Assembly (NCBI GenBank): GCA_038205115.1
Contig: JBBRCE010000011.1
Location: 1 to 64,000, forward strand
DNA from: JBBRCE01 sp038205115
GTDB lineage: Bacteria > Planctomycetota > Planctomycetia > Pirellulales > JBBRCE01
Reading direction: 5' to 3'
Length of the DNA stretch: 64,000 nucleotides
Shown here: positions 17,233 through 25,713 of the stretch, piece after piece
Numbering within the stretch: the first letter of the stretch is position 1
Layout: every line of letters starts with the position of its first letter
Notes under the pieces: model-generated
What the model was told of the DNA's origin: nothing
The model's input: only the letters and a program-made list of their open reading frames with translations
The model's database searches: none
Program-made: the position numbers and the translations under genes

Positions 17233-19608
17233 ATGCCAGACAAGCCTAACTCTTCTCCATCGCAATCTACCTCGCCGGAAAACTTACTGTCCGTTGTAAA
17301 AATGGATCGGCTGCAACCGACCAATTTGCTGCCAGTCTTGCAATCTTACACCAAGACCAAATCGGCGGCGAAGGAACCGCAGGCGAGCGTGAATGCCGGC
17401 GATGAGTTGCGATTTGACATTATCGGCATGCACTGCGCGAGTTGCGTCGGACGCGTCGAACAGGCGCTTAGCGGCCAACAGGGCGTGGTTAACGCCCGCG
17501 TGAATCTAACGACTCAGCAAGCGGTCGTGACCGTCGAACTTCAAGATCGGTCGCGCTTCACTGAGTTGCAAAACCGTTTGGTTGACGCAGTGAGTCGTAG
17601 CGGTTACGCAGCAACACCGGTTGAAAACAAATCGATTTCGGCGACCGGCTTTGACGCGAGGTATCGCCACGAATATCGTCTGTGGTTACGGCGGCTGATC
17701 GTTGCCGCGACTTTGCTGATTCCGCTGCTGTTGATCACGTATTTTTTAGGGTGGATGCCGCCACGGCTGACGTGGTGGCAATTTGCGCTGGCCACGCCCA
17801 TTCAATTTTATGTCGGCTGGCCGTATTTGGCTGGCGCAGCGAAGCGCTTGCGATATGGCGGGGCCAACATGGACACGCTGATTGCCATGGGCACCAGCAC
17901 GGCTTATCTGGCTGGCGTGTCGGCCTTGGCGACCGGGCTGCATACCATGTATTTCATGGATTCGGCCATGATTTTGACGTTCATTACGCTGGGCAAATTG
18001 CTGGAGGCGCTCGCCAGGGGTCGCGCTTCGCAAGCGATTGGACAATTACTGCAACTGACTCCGCCGCAAGCCACGGTTCTTCGCGACGGCCAATCCGTTT
18101 TGCTCCCAGTCGACAATGATAGGGTTGGCGACACACTGCTGGTCCGTCCCGGCGACCGCGTGCCGCTCGATGGGCAGATCGTCAGCGGCAATTCGGCGGT
18201 CGATCAGTCGTGGTTGACAGGCGAATCTCTACCGGTTGAAAAACAAGTGGGCGATGAATTGTTGGCCGGCGCCATCAACGGCCAAGGCGCGCTGACCGCC
18301 CGCGTCACGCGGCTGGCCTCGCTCAGCACGCTCGCACAAGTGGTCGAAATGGTCCGCAGAGCACAAGAATCCAAAACCGATGTGCAGCGTCTGGCTGATC
18401 GAGTCGTGGGCTGGTTCGTGCCGGTGGTGTTGGCAATTGCTGCCATTGCACTGCTCGGCTGGGGCGCGGCCGGAAAATGGTCGCTGGGCTTGGAATCGGC
18501 GGTGTCCGTGTTGGTCGTCGCCTGCCCTTGCGCGCTCGGACTCGCCACTCCTACCGCCATTCTGGTTGCCGGCGGAGTTGGCGCAGCGCATGGCATTTTG
18601 ATCAAGCAAGCGCACGCCTTGGAATTGGCGGGCCGTGTAAACTGCATCGTGCTCGATAAAACCGGCACCGTCACTTCCGGCCGACCGCAAGTGATTCGCA
18701 CGCTTTGCGCCGCCGGTGTGTCTGAAGACGACGTGCTGCGAATTGCGGCAACTGCCGAATTGCCCAGCCAGCATCCTCTGGGGCGGCCGATCGTCGAGCT
18801 CGCGCGGCAACGCGGACTGCATTTTGATGAAACCGACAATTTGCAAAACATCGCCGGCGGAGGAATCCGGGTGCAGACTGTCGGTGGCGAAATACTCGTC
18901 GGCAACGAATCGCTGCTAAAAGAGCTGGCCCGCGCGCCGGAGTTGGTGGCCATCCAACAGCCGATTCAAGCTGCGCGCGACCTTGGGCAGACGCCACTGC
19001 TGGTCGCCCAGGCTGGCAAATTGCTGGGCGCGGTCGTTGTGAGCGATGCGATTTCGCCGCACAGTGCCGCGGCCGTCAGAGAACTGCGCGACTTGGGGCT
19101 CGATGTTTGGTTGGTCTCCGGCGATCACCGCGCCGCGGTGCAGTCCGTGGCGGTACAGGCCGGCATTCAAAACGTGTTGGCCGAAGTGTTGCCCGCCGAT
19201 AAGTTGAATAAAATTGCCGAGCTTCGCGCCGGCGGCCAGACGGTGGCCATGGTTGGCGACGGCATCAACGACGCGCCCGCTCTGGCCGCCGCCGATCTGG
19301 GCGTGGCGATCGGCGGCGGATCGGACATTGCCATCGAATCGGCCGATATCGTGCTCACGGCGGGCGACTTACGGGCCGTTCCGCAAGTCATACGTCTTGC
19401 CCGCGCCACGCTCCGCACCATTCGCCAGAACTTGGCCTGGGCGTTTGTTTACAACTTGATCCTTCTGCCGCTGGCGGCGGGACTCTTCGTTCCGCTACTG
19501 GACCTCCGCTTGCCACCGGCGGCAGCCGCTGCCGCCATGGCGCTCAGCAGCGTAAGCGTGGTCATGAACAGCTTGCGGCTACGCGGCTGTCTAAAACACC
19601 GCGCCTAA
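17233..19608 (+). CDS. copA: Cu+-exporting P1B-type ATPase
   Basis: A 791-residue copper pump of the cytoplasmic membrane. After a 55-residue N-terminal extension comes one heavy-metal-associated domain with the metal site Cys68-Cys71 ('GMHCASC'). The ATPase core has the actuator motif Thr-Gly-Glu at 329-331, the transmembrane Cys-Pro-Cys at 431-433, the phosphorylation site Asp475 ('DKTGT'), the His-Pro nucleotide motif ('SQHPLG') and 'GDGINDAP'. The membrane signature 'YNLILLPLA' and the closing 'SSVSVVMNSLRLR' are those of copper(I) (CopA) rather than zinc pumps. No CopZ or CueR gene adjoins it. Its 3' neighbour, about 600 bp on, is a small Cys/Asp-rich protein. Confidence 0.95.
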   Translation: MPDKPNSSPSQSTSPENLLSVVKMDRLQPTNLLPVLQSYTKTKSAAKEPQASVNAGDELRFDIIGMHCASCVGRVEQALSGQQGVVNARVNLTTQQAVVTVELQDRSRFTELQNRLVDAVSRSGYAATPVENKSISATGFDARYRHEYRLWLRRLIVAATLLIPLLLITYFLGWMPPRLTWWQFALATPIQFYVGWPYLAGAAKRLRYGGANMDTLIAMGTSTAYLAGVSALATGLHTMYFMDSAMILTFITLGKLLEALARGRASQAIGQLLQLTPPQATVLRDGQSVLLPVDNDRVGDTLLVRPGDRVPLDGQIVSGNSAVDQSWLTGESLPVEKQVGDELLAGAINGQGALTARVTRLASLSTLAQVVEMVRRAQESKTDVQRLADRVVGWFVPVVLAIAAIALLGWGAAGKWSLGLESAVSVLVVACPCALGLATPTAILVAGGVGAAHGILIKQAHALELAGRVNCIVLDKTGTVTSGRPQVIRTLCAAGVSEDDVLRIAATAELPSQHPLGRPIVELARQRGLHFDETDNLQNIAGGGIRVQTVGGEILVGNESLLKELARAPELVAIQQPIQAARDLGQTPLLVAQAGKLLGAVVVSDAISPHSAAAVRELRDLGLDVWLVSGDHRAAVQSVAVQAGIQNVLAEVLPADKLNKIAELRAGGQTVAMVGDGINDAPALAAADLGVAIGGGSDIAIESADIVLTAGDLRAVPQVIRLARATLRTIRQNLAWAFVYNLILLPLAAGLFVPLLDLRLPPAAAAAAMALSSVSVVMNSLRLRGCLKHRA

Positions 19609-20226
19609 GCAACGCCACTGACCACGACAATCGGGAATTTCGAATTTGGACCGCTACCCGAACCGGCCGCGCTTCGCTAACGGTGCAAACCTACGCACCT
19701 TCGCGCTGTATAAACCCCGCGATCAATAAAGCGAGAAATATCCAATCGTGCCGGCGATGTTCGCGTTGCTGCACAGCATGTGGCGACGTTGAACTCGCAA
19801 CCTCGCTCGCCTGTGCCGCCTTTCGACCGCCCATTTGATCGTTCGCTGGCGGCCGGTGTTTTTCCAAATTGTCCGAACCGGCTGGCCGACTGCGACAATA
19901 TGTCGGCATCGGCATGCCAGAAATGTTCAAGTTTGACGGCCTTCCGAACGAGTCTCGGCGACAATCATCGCAATGCGGAATAGAAAGATCAAACGTGTGA
20001 CGTGGTCAGGCCCCGGTTGTAATTCCTGCCATTTCAGGCGGCCGCTAGCGTTGGCGAGGGAGGGTTGGACGGCAGATTTCCGCGTGGCGTTTCACGGCAA
20101 AACAATCAGAAGCAGAGCATACTCGGCAGCAATGCGAACCTTTGGCCCTGAACTTGCTCTAAGGTTTTGCCGCAATCGACCGTGGTGAATCAGACCCAAG
20201 TCAGCCGAACAAAACGAGGTGTTCCG
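19609..20226. other. intergenic region without recognised genes
   Basis: About 620 bp between copA and the small Cys/Asp-rich protein. Short open frames exist on both strands but have no family resemblance, good start sites or supportive codon pattern. No terminator with a T-run was seen after copA. The 3' end must contain the promoter of the downstream gene. Confidence 0.5.
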
Positions 20227-20670
20227 ATGGCCGCTCAATACGACTCAACTTTGGATTATCTGGTTGCCAATCGCCTGGAACGGTCGCACGCCGTTGATTT
20301 TGCGCCGGAACCGGACGCCGAATGCGACATGAACACTTGCGTTATCGACGATTGCGACACCGCCGATTGCGACACCGCCGATTGCGACACCGCCGATTAC
20401 GACACCGCCGATTGTGACGAGCCGTCATCGGGCGACTTGCTGCCGTGGGCGGACCCGTACATCGCCAAACTCGTCCGCCGGCACGAGCTGCAATGCGCCC
20501 AACAGCGGCGCAACCGAGCACCGTACGAAGGCGAACCGACTGTTCAGTTCGCCCCGCGTAACGAAGCGCCGGTCCCGATGCCCGCGCGTACCAACGTGCC
20601 CAAGACCAACTCGCGATACAATCGCCAACCTCGTCCCGCAGCGCCTGCAAAGCCCACGCATTCCAAATAA
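20227..20670 (+). CDS. small Cys/Asp-repeat protein, function unknown
   Basis: A 147-residue protein. The ATG at 20227 is preferred over one at 20167 because GAGG precedes it at good spacing. Residues about 30-66 are acidic and Cys-rich, with 'CDMNTC', 'DDCDTADCDTADCDTA' and 'DYDTADCDE': a five-residue unit (Asp-Cys-Asp-Thr-Ala) repeated four times. The remainder is polar with a basic, Pro-rich tail. There is no signal peptide. Alternating Cys and Asp could bind metal ions, and copA lies upstream, but this is a guess from composition and position. It ends 20 bp from the convergent hpnH stop. Confidence 0.6.
   Translation: MAAQYDSTLDYLVANRLERSHAVDFAPEPDAECDMNTCVIDDCDTADCDTADCDTADYDTADCDEPSSGDLLPWADPYIAKLVRRHELQCAQQRRNRAPYEGEPTVQFAPRNEAPVPMPARTNVPKTNSRYNRQPRPAAPAKPTHSK
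20350..20418 (+). repeat. 15-bp tandem repeat (4.6 copies) in coding sequence
   Basis: The unit GATTGCGACACCGCC occurs at 20350, 20365 and 20380 with perfect identity. A fourth copy at 20395 carries one change (TGC to TAC) and a partial fifth is at 20410. The near-identity at DNA level implies recent expansion, and copy number may vary between strains in frame. Confidence 0.95.
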
Positions 20671-20690
20671 GCTTGGGCTCGGCGGCTAGT

Positions 20691-21710
20691 CTAACTCAGT
20701 TGCCAAAGTGCCATTTTCAGCGAGTCGCCCAGACGCTTATTCACACCCAGTACGGCTGCCGGCTCGAACCCGCAATGCACCATGCAGTTTTCGCAGCGAA
20801 CATCATTGCCTTGGCCGAGCTTGTCCCAGTCAGTGAGTTGCACCAAATCCTGATACGTATCGTGGTGGGTGTCAGTAATTAGGTAACACGGACCCTTCCA
20901 GCCCTTGATGTTGCGGGTGGGATTTGCCCAGGCCGCACATTTCAGATCGCGTTCGCCACGTAGAAATTCCAGATAGATCGGCGACGTGTTCAGCTTATGC
21001 CGCTTCAATAAGTCCTTTGCAAGTTTGAACTTGGCGTGTACATCGGCGCGGGTCATGAAGATTTGTTGTGCGCCGAGCGGATTGGTGTCCTGAACTGCCG
21101 AGTAGCCGTAAGCCGGCGACAGCATATAGCCATCGACGCCCAGTTCGGACAAATAATCGTACAGCACGGCGATCTCGTTCATATCCGTCTCTTTGTAGAT
21201 CGTCGTGTTGGTGCAGACCATGAAGCCGGCGGCTTTAGCAGCCTTTATGCCTTCGATGGCTTCTTGAAACACGCCTTTGCGTTCCACCGCTAGATCGTGC
21301 GAATCTTCCATGCCATCGAGATGCACATTGAAGAAGAAACTGCGGCTGGGTTTGAAACCGGCCAATTTCTTCTTGATGAACATGCCGTTGGTGCAGAGGT
21401 AAATGTGCTTTTTGCGCTCGAGAATCTTGGCCACCAGCTCTTCTAGGCCGGGATAGATCATTGGCTCGCCGCCGCAGATGCTGACGATCGGTGCGCCGCA
21501 CTCGTCGACCGCCGCCAGGCATTCTTCCACGGTCAGCTTGTCTTTGATGGTGCTGACGTATTCGCGAATCCGCCCGCAGCCCGTGCAAGTGAGATTGCAA
21601 GCGTGCAGCGGCTCAAGCATTAACACCAGCGGAAACTTCTCGCGCCGGGCCAATTTCTGCTTGAGCAGGTAGCCGGCCATCTTACTGGTGAGAGAAAGCG
21701 GAAATCGCAT
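20691..21710 (-). CDS. hpnH: adenosyl-hopene transferase (radical SAM)
   Basis: A 339-residue radical-SAM enzyme that joins the 5'-deoxyadenosyl group of S-adenosylmethionine to a hopene (diploptene), the first step of bacteriohopanepolyol side-chain synthesis. The iron-sulphur site is Cys38-x3-Cys42-x2-Cys45 ('CNLTCTGCG'), followed by 'SICGGEPMIYPGL', a typical radical-SAM GGE motif. The C-terminal part has the HpnH pattern with 'CAAWANPTRNIKGWKGPCYL' and 'CENCMVHCGFE', which likely binds an additional cofactor or structures the C-terminus. Length fits HpnH. It lies 94 bp after the squalene-hopene cyclase gene on the same strand, consistent with a hopanoid operon. Confidence 0.95.
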   Translation of the reverse strand: MRFPLSLTSKMAGYLLKQKLARREKFPLVLMLEPLHACNLTCTGCGRIREYVSTIKDKLTVEECLAAVDECGAPIVSICGGEPMIYPGLEELVAKILERKKHIYLCTNGMFIKKKLAGFKPSRSFFFNVHLDGMEDSHDLAVERKGVFQEAIEGIKAAKAAGFMVCTNTTIYKETDMNEIAVLYDYLSELGVDGYMLSPAYGYSAVQDTNPLGAQQIFMTRADVHAKFKLAKDLLKRHKLNTSPIYLEFLRGERDLKCAAWANPTRNIKGWKGPCYLITDTHHDTYQDLVQLTDWDKLGQGNDVRCENCMVHCGFEPAAVLGVNKRLGDSLKMALWQLS

Positions 21711-21804
21711 GTGCTAAGCCGTACGGGAGAGGAGTGATTGCAAAAGGAAAGATGCAAATTGAAGTCGGTTGGTCAGACAATGGTCGAGTGTTTATCCGTC
21801 GCGT

Positions 21805-23892
21805 TCAATCCACGGCCGCAATCAGCGCGGACGCCTCGGCCAAGCGAATGGTAGCGGTTTCCACTTCGCGGAGGCTCGCGCCAATGGCCACAGCCCAGCG
21901 CGAAAGCGCCATCAGCGGAAAGTAAATCGGATACATGTGGTAGCGGAGATAGAACACCCGCGGAAAACCGGTGCCGGTGAACTCCGCCTCGTCCCAGGTG
22001 CCGTCGGCCCGTTGATGCGAAAGCAAATATTGGATGCCGCGGGCAACGGCCGCATGTTCATGCTTGCCGGCAGCCACCAAGCCCATCACGGCCCAGGCGG
22101 TTTGCGAGGCGGTGGTTTTGCCTTGGCCTTTGAGGTGCGGATGCACGTAACTATCGGGCGATTCGCCCCATCCGCCGGACGCCTGTTGATAGGCCAGCAA
22201 CCAGTTTGCGCCGGCAACGACCGCCTGATCGTCACATGGTACGCCAACTGCCGTCAACCCCACGATCACTTGCCAGGTGCCGTAAATGTAATTGACGCCC
22301 CAGCGGCCAAACCAACTGCCGTCGGCTTCCTGACATTTCCGCAAATAAGCCACGGCGCGATCGACGGCCGGATGCCCCACGCGGTGCCCCGTTTGCGCCA
22401 GTGATTCCAAAACACGGGCCGCCAGATCGGGCGTGCTCGGGTCGATCATGGCGTTATGATCGGCAAACGGCACGTAGCACAGAAATTGGCGGTCGTTATC
22501 GCGATCGAACGCGCCCCAGCCGCCGTCTTTGTTTTGCATGGCCAACATCCAGCGTTCGGCCCGGTCGCTGGATGCGGCAATTCGATCCAGTGTCATGACC
22601 TGCTGTTTGGCATTGGCACGGCTATCGGCCTGACTGGCAACCAGCAACCGCAAACCGGGCGGCAAAGCGTCGTCCGAGACGATCGGCTCGGCAAACTGCC
22701 CACGCAGCGCCATCAAGACCATGGCCGTATCGTCCAAGTCCGGGTAAAACTCATTGGCGTGCTCAAAGCACCAACCGCCGGGCGCGGCGTTGACGGTTTT
22801 TGCCCAATCGCCTTTGCGAGTGACTTCCTGCGAGAGCAGCCACTCGACCGATTTGCTGACGGCCGGATGATCGGGCTCGACGCCGCTATCCGACAGCGCC
22901 CTCAGCGCAATGGCGGTATCCCACACCGGCGACTTGCACGGCTGCAACCGCGCGGTTTCGTCTTCTTCGATGATCAGGCCTTCCAGCCGATCGTAGCAAT
23001 ATTCCAGTTCGGGGCTTTCGTCGCGGTAGCCCAGGCAGCGGAGCGCGATCACGGCCCAAATCATGGGCGGAAAGATCGCGCCGAGGCCGTCGCTGCCTTC
23101 GAAACGCTGGACCATCCATTTTTCCGCGGCCTTCAACGCGCGCTTGCGAAACATCGAAGCGTTGTTGCGTTGCAGCCATTTGAGCAGCGTGTTGGTGGTC
23201 TGAAAGAAACCGTCCCAACTGAATAGGCCCGTGCCGCGATTCAACCCCGGGCAGCGTAGCGGCGGCCATTGGCTGGGTTGTTTGATGAACAGTTCACGAA
23301 TACCGCGGTGCGCCTCGACTTGTCGCCGGGGCTGGCAGGCCGAAATGATCGAAAGCGGAACCAAAATCGTCCGCGACCAAGCGCTGCAACTGTAAAGGTT
23401 GACCGGAAACCAACTGGGCAACAGTACGAATTCCGGTGGAACGGCCGGGCATTCTTCGTAAGAAATCTGCCCCAGCAGCGCCAGGTAAAAACGCGTGAAG
23501 CTGTTCACCGAGTCCGCGCCGCCGTGCGCCAAAATGGCCGCCCGCGCGCGCTGCATCGGTTCCGTGGCCGGATCGTGACCGGTGAGCTTTAAAGCGAAAT
23601 AGGCTTTAACGCTCGCGCTAATTTCCACATCGCCGCCGGGATACATGGCCCAGCCACCGGACGCCAACTGCTGATTGAGCAAGTGGCGGGCACATTTTTC
23701 GGCAATGATCGATTGCTCTTGGCCCAAAAATGCCAGCAGCAAGATGTATTCGCTCTCGAGGATCGTGTCGCCTTCAAGCTCGCCAACCCAGTAGCCATCG
23801 GCGTGCTGTTCGGAAAGCAGCCATTGGCGGGTGCGAAGAATGGCATTGCGCAACGGCGCGACAAAGCGGCGATGGCTTGCGGCTTCTGACAT
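21805..23892 (-). CDS. shc: squalene-hopene cyclase
   Basis: A 695-residue terpene cyclase that folds squalene into hopene at the membrane. The frame is open to 24045. The ATG at 23892 has GGAG six bases upstream and gives the usual N-terminus leading to 'HADGYWVGELEGDTILESEY'; an ATG at 23961 with AAGG is an alternative. The catalytic acid motif Asp-x-Asp-Asp appears in 'YPDLDDTAM', and QW-type repeats occur throughout ('QQLASGGWAMYPGG', 'QNKDGGWGAFD', 'QEADGSWFGRWGVNYIYGT'). The length matches bacterial squalene-hopene cyclases. It is followed by hpnH, so both committed hopanoid steps are encoded together. Squalene synthesis genes are not in the window. Confidence 0.96.
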   Translation of the reverse strand: MSEAASHRRFVAPLRNAILRTRQWLLSEQHADGYWVGELEGDTILESEYILLLAFLGQEQSIIAEKCARHLLNQQLASGGWAMYPGGDVEISASVKAYFALKLTGHDPATEPMQRARAAILAHGGADSVNSFTRFYLALLGQISYEECPAVPPEFVLLPSWFPVNLYSCSAWSRTILVPLSIISACQPRRQVEAHRGIRELFIKQPSQWPPLRCPGLNRGTGLFSWDGFFQTTNTLLKWLQRNNASMFRKRALKAAEKWMVQRFEGSDGLGAIFPPMIWAVIALRCLGYRDESPELEYCYDRLEGLIIEEDETARLQPCKSPVWDTAIALRALSDSGVEPDHPAVSKSVEWLLSQEVTRKGDWAKTVNAAPGGWCFEHANEFYPDLDDTAMVLMALRGQFAEPIVSDDALPPGLRLLVASQADSRANAKQQVMTLDRIAASSDRAERWMLAMQNKDGGWGAFDRDNDRQFLCYVPFADHNAMIDPSTPDLAARVLESLAQTGHRVGHPAVDRAVAYLRKCQEADGSWFGRWGVNYIYGTWQVIVGLTAVGVPCDDQAVVAGANWLLAYQQASGGWGESPDSYVHPHLKGQGKTTASQTAWAVMGLVAAGKHEHAAVARGIQYLLSHQRADGTWDEAEFTGTGFPRVFYLRYHMYPIYFPLMALSRWAVAIGASLREVETATIRLAEASALIAAVD

Positions 23893-24551
23893 CCTGAACT
23901 CCGAGTTACCGCCTTCGTACCCATCCATGGGCGCGAGCCGGACGCGACTGGGGGATTTCATATCCTCAACCTTGTTGCAAATTCCGTTTTGCAGGGCCCA
24001 GCGATCCGTCGCTGCGGCCGGCGGCATCGTGCCGCGTGGAAGCAAAACTTAAGTCATGGCGGCAATCGTGGCAAGTCCACTGGTCGCAAAACGTTAAATC
24101 GACAACACACTGGCGAAAACAGGCAAACCTTAATGCGAGCCAGGATCGCTTTGGCGTCATTATTGAATGGCCGCCGTCGAACGCCTGAGGAACGGCGGAA
24201 AAATAACTTCCTCTGAATGAGACGCACGCTGCCCACTGATTGCACCCGTCGATTTGAAGACAAAACGGGGCGTATCGATCGGTCGTTGTCGAGTCGCATG
24301 AATTGGAATCCGATATTTTCACCGCAAAAGTGCAAAGTGCGCGAAGAAAAATCCGTCAGAACCATCACCTGCTCACAGCTTGCTCAACCACGTTCGAAAG
24401 CACTTTTTGCTCCTCGACTCTTTGCCTTTTCTTCGCGTCCTTTGCGACTTCGCGATGAACTCCACGCCTTCTCGCTCGAGCAAGTCAGGATCTACGCGTG
24501 ATCGCATGCGTCGACACGTACGAAAAGGCGAAGTTGTTTTTCGGTCGTTCC
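23893..24551. other. intergenic region with an inverted repeat, no gene seen
   Basis: About 660 bp upstream of the cyclase and downstream of the DUF447 gene. Several short frames exist, but their peptides are of the kind produced by widespread intergenic repeats. The stretch presumably holds the hopanoid promoter near its left end. Confidence 0.5.
24318..24455. repeat. degenerate inverted repeat of the 'CTTTGCG' intergenic class
   Basis: The left arm near 24318-24350 reads ACCGCAAAAGTGCAAAGTG then CGCGAAGAAAA. The right arm near 24420-24455 reads TTTTCTTCGCG, TCCTTTGCGACTTCGCG. The arms are roughly complementary, separated by about 70 bp. Repeats of this wording occur between genes in many planctomycete and verrucomicrobial genomes and often cause false short gene predictions. 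Confidence 0.55.
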
Positions 24552-25163
24552 TTAGCCACCGTCGGTCACGAGCGATTGGTTGATGTACGCCGCGATGAAA
24601 TCCCAGGCGCGACGCTCCGGCTGGCCGGCCGTTTTTTCGACGATGATCGCCAGCCGGCGAAGTTCGGCTTGAATTTCGGCGTGGGGTAAAATCGCAATTC
24701 GCGTGGCCATGATGGCGGCCTCCAAAACGGCGTGTTTGGCGCGGTTGAAACCCACAAAATCCCGCAAACGCCCAGAGCCAGTGACTTCGGTTTGCACTTC
24801 GGCGCGCGCCGACGAATCGTCAATGGACGTCACGCGCACCGCGTACCAACGACAAGCGTCGGCAATCACCCAGCCGGCGTCATCCGGCGCGGCGAACAGC
24901 GGTGGAAGCGCTTCTAAGCGACCAACGGCCGCGCGGGCCAAAAGTTCGACATCGTCGGTTACGTGAAACACGCCACGGCCGCTGGCCCGCAGATTGGCAA
25001 AGGTTTGCGATGTTTGAAACGGCCGAAAACGCAGTATCCGCCAAGCCGGGTCAACAATTGGTCCCATCGGCGCGACATTGATCGTGCCGTCGGCAGCGGT
25101 GGTGGTCAAAACGCCTTCGATGATCATGGCTGCCGCGGGAAAAAAACTATTTAGAAACGGCAT
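24552..25163 (-). CDS. DUF447 family protein
   Basis: A 203-residue protein; the frame runs further upstream, but the family homology begins at 'MIIEGVLTTT' (ATG 25127). The ATG at 25163 has a GAGG some distance upstream; either start is possible. 'INVAPMGPIVD', 'FQTSQTFANL', 'GVFHVTDDVELLARAA' and 'GFNRAKHAVLEAAI' are typical of DUF447, a flavin-reductase-like split-barrel fold found in methanogens and in bacteria with tetrahydromethanopterin-linked C1 metabolism, including planctomycetes. A role in that pathway is suggested by distribution only. It lies downstream of three membrane-protein genes on the same strand, separated by 140 bp. Confidence 0.85.
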   Translation of the reverse strand: MPFLNSFFPAAAMIIEGVLTTTAADGTINVAPMGPIVDPAWRILRFRPFQTSQTFANLRASGRGVFHVTDDVELLARAAVGRLEALPPLFAAPDDAGWVIADACRWYAVRVTSIDDSSARAEVQTEVTGSGRLRDFVGFNRAKHAVLEAAIMATRIAILPHAEIQAELRRLAIIVEKTAGQPERRAWDFIAAYINQSLVTDGG

Positions 25164-25303
25164 CCGAAACAACCGCCCTCGGGTTGTAAAATCAACAGCC
25201 GCGGTTGACTCGCCCGCATTATCATAGCGAAAATTTTGACCGCCACGGAAAGCGCGGCGATGCTTATTCTGTGAGCGGACCTGATCAGGCCATGCAACCA
25301 GAG

Positions 25304-25690
25304 CTAAAACCATTTCAGATGATGCGCCAGCTCGCCGAGTCCGAACGAGGCCAAATTGGCCAGCGTCACCGCCGCAAAGTCGCGCAGCGTGGCAGCGTTG
25401 CTGACTGGCCGGCGGCGAATCCAAACCAGCCAAAACAACAGGCACTCCGCCACAGGAGCGAAGATTTCGGCCACCCACAAATATTCCGCGTTGGTGCGGT
25501 CCGCCATCAGCAGCGGCAGCACCAAAATCACAATCGGATATGTACAGGCCGTCAGCCAAACGCCGGCAATCAATCGGTCGCGGAGCGTGTGACGCGCCGA
25601 AAGCAGCGCCAGTAGGACGGGCGTCTCGATGACGATGCTGAAAAAATATCCCACCGGCAGAAACGACCAAAGCTGCGTCGCGTATGGCAT
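25304..25690 (-). CDS. four-helix membrane protein, function unknown
   Basis: A 128-residue protein. The open frame extends to 25918, but that part overlaps the upstream gene, and the ATG at 25690 begins a clean membrane protein 23 bp after the upstream stop. Four hydrophobic helices are apparent ('LWSFLPVGYFFSIVIETPVL', 'LIAGVWLTACTYPIVILVLP', 'APVAECLLFWLVWIRR', 'FAAVTLANLASFGLGELAHH'). Acidic residues inside the first and third helices and a His pair near the C-terminus could line a binding site. No family was recognised. It is the third gene of a tight cluster of membrane-protein genes. Confidence 0.65.
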   Translation of the reverse strand: MPYATQLWSFLPVGYFFSIVIETPVLLALLSARHTLRDRLIAGVWLTACTYPIVILVLPLLMADRTNAEYLWVAEIFAPVAECLLFWLVWIRRRPVSNAATLRDFAAVTLANLASFGLGELAHHLKWF

Positions 25691-25713
25691 TGGCGGTGAC
25701 CGGTTTCGAGTTA

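Noticed and set aside
20350..20418. short direct repeats considered as a CRISPR array
   Set aside because: The 15-bp units are contiguous, without spacers, and lie in frame inside a coding sequence.
22456..23226. 256-codon plus-strand frame
   Set aside because: Antisense to squalene-hopene cyclase; no recognisable domain.
24217..24501. 94-codon plus-strand frame
   Set aside because: Encoded by the 'CTTTGCG'-type intergenic inverted repeat; the peptide is of the kind seen repeatedly as a false prediction.
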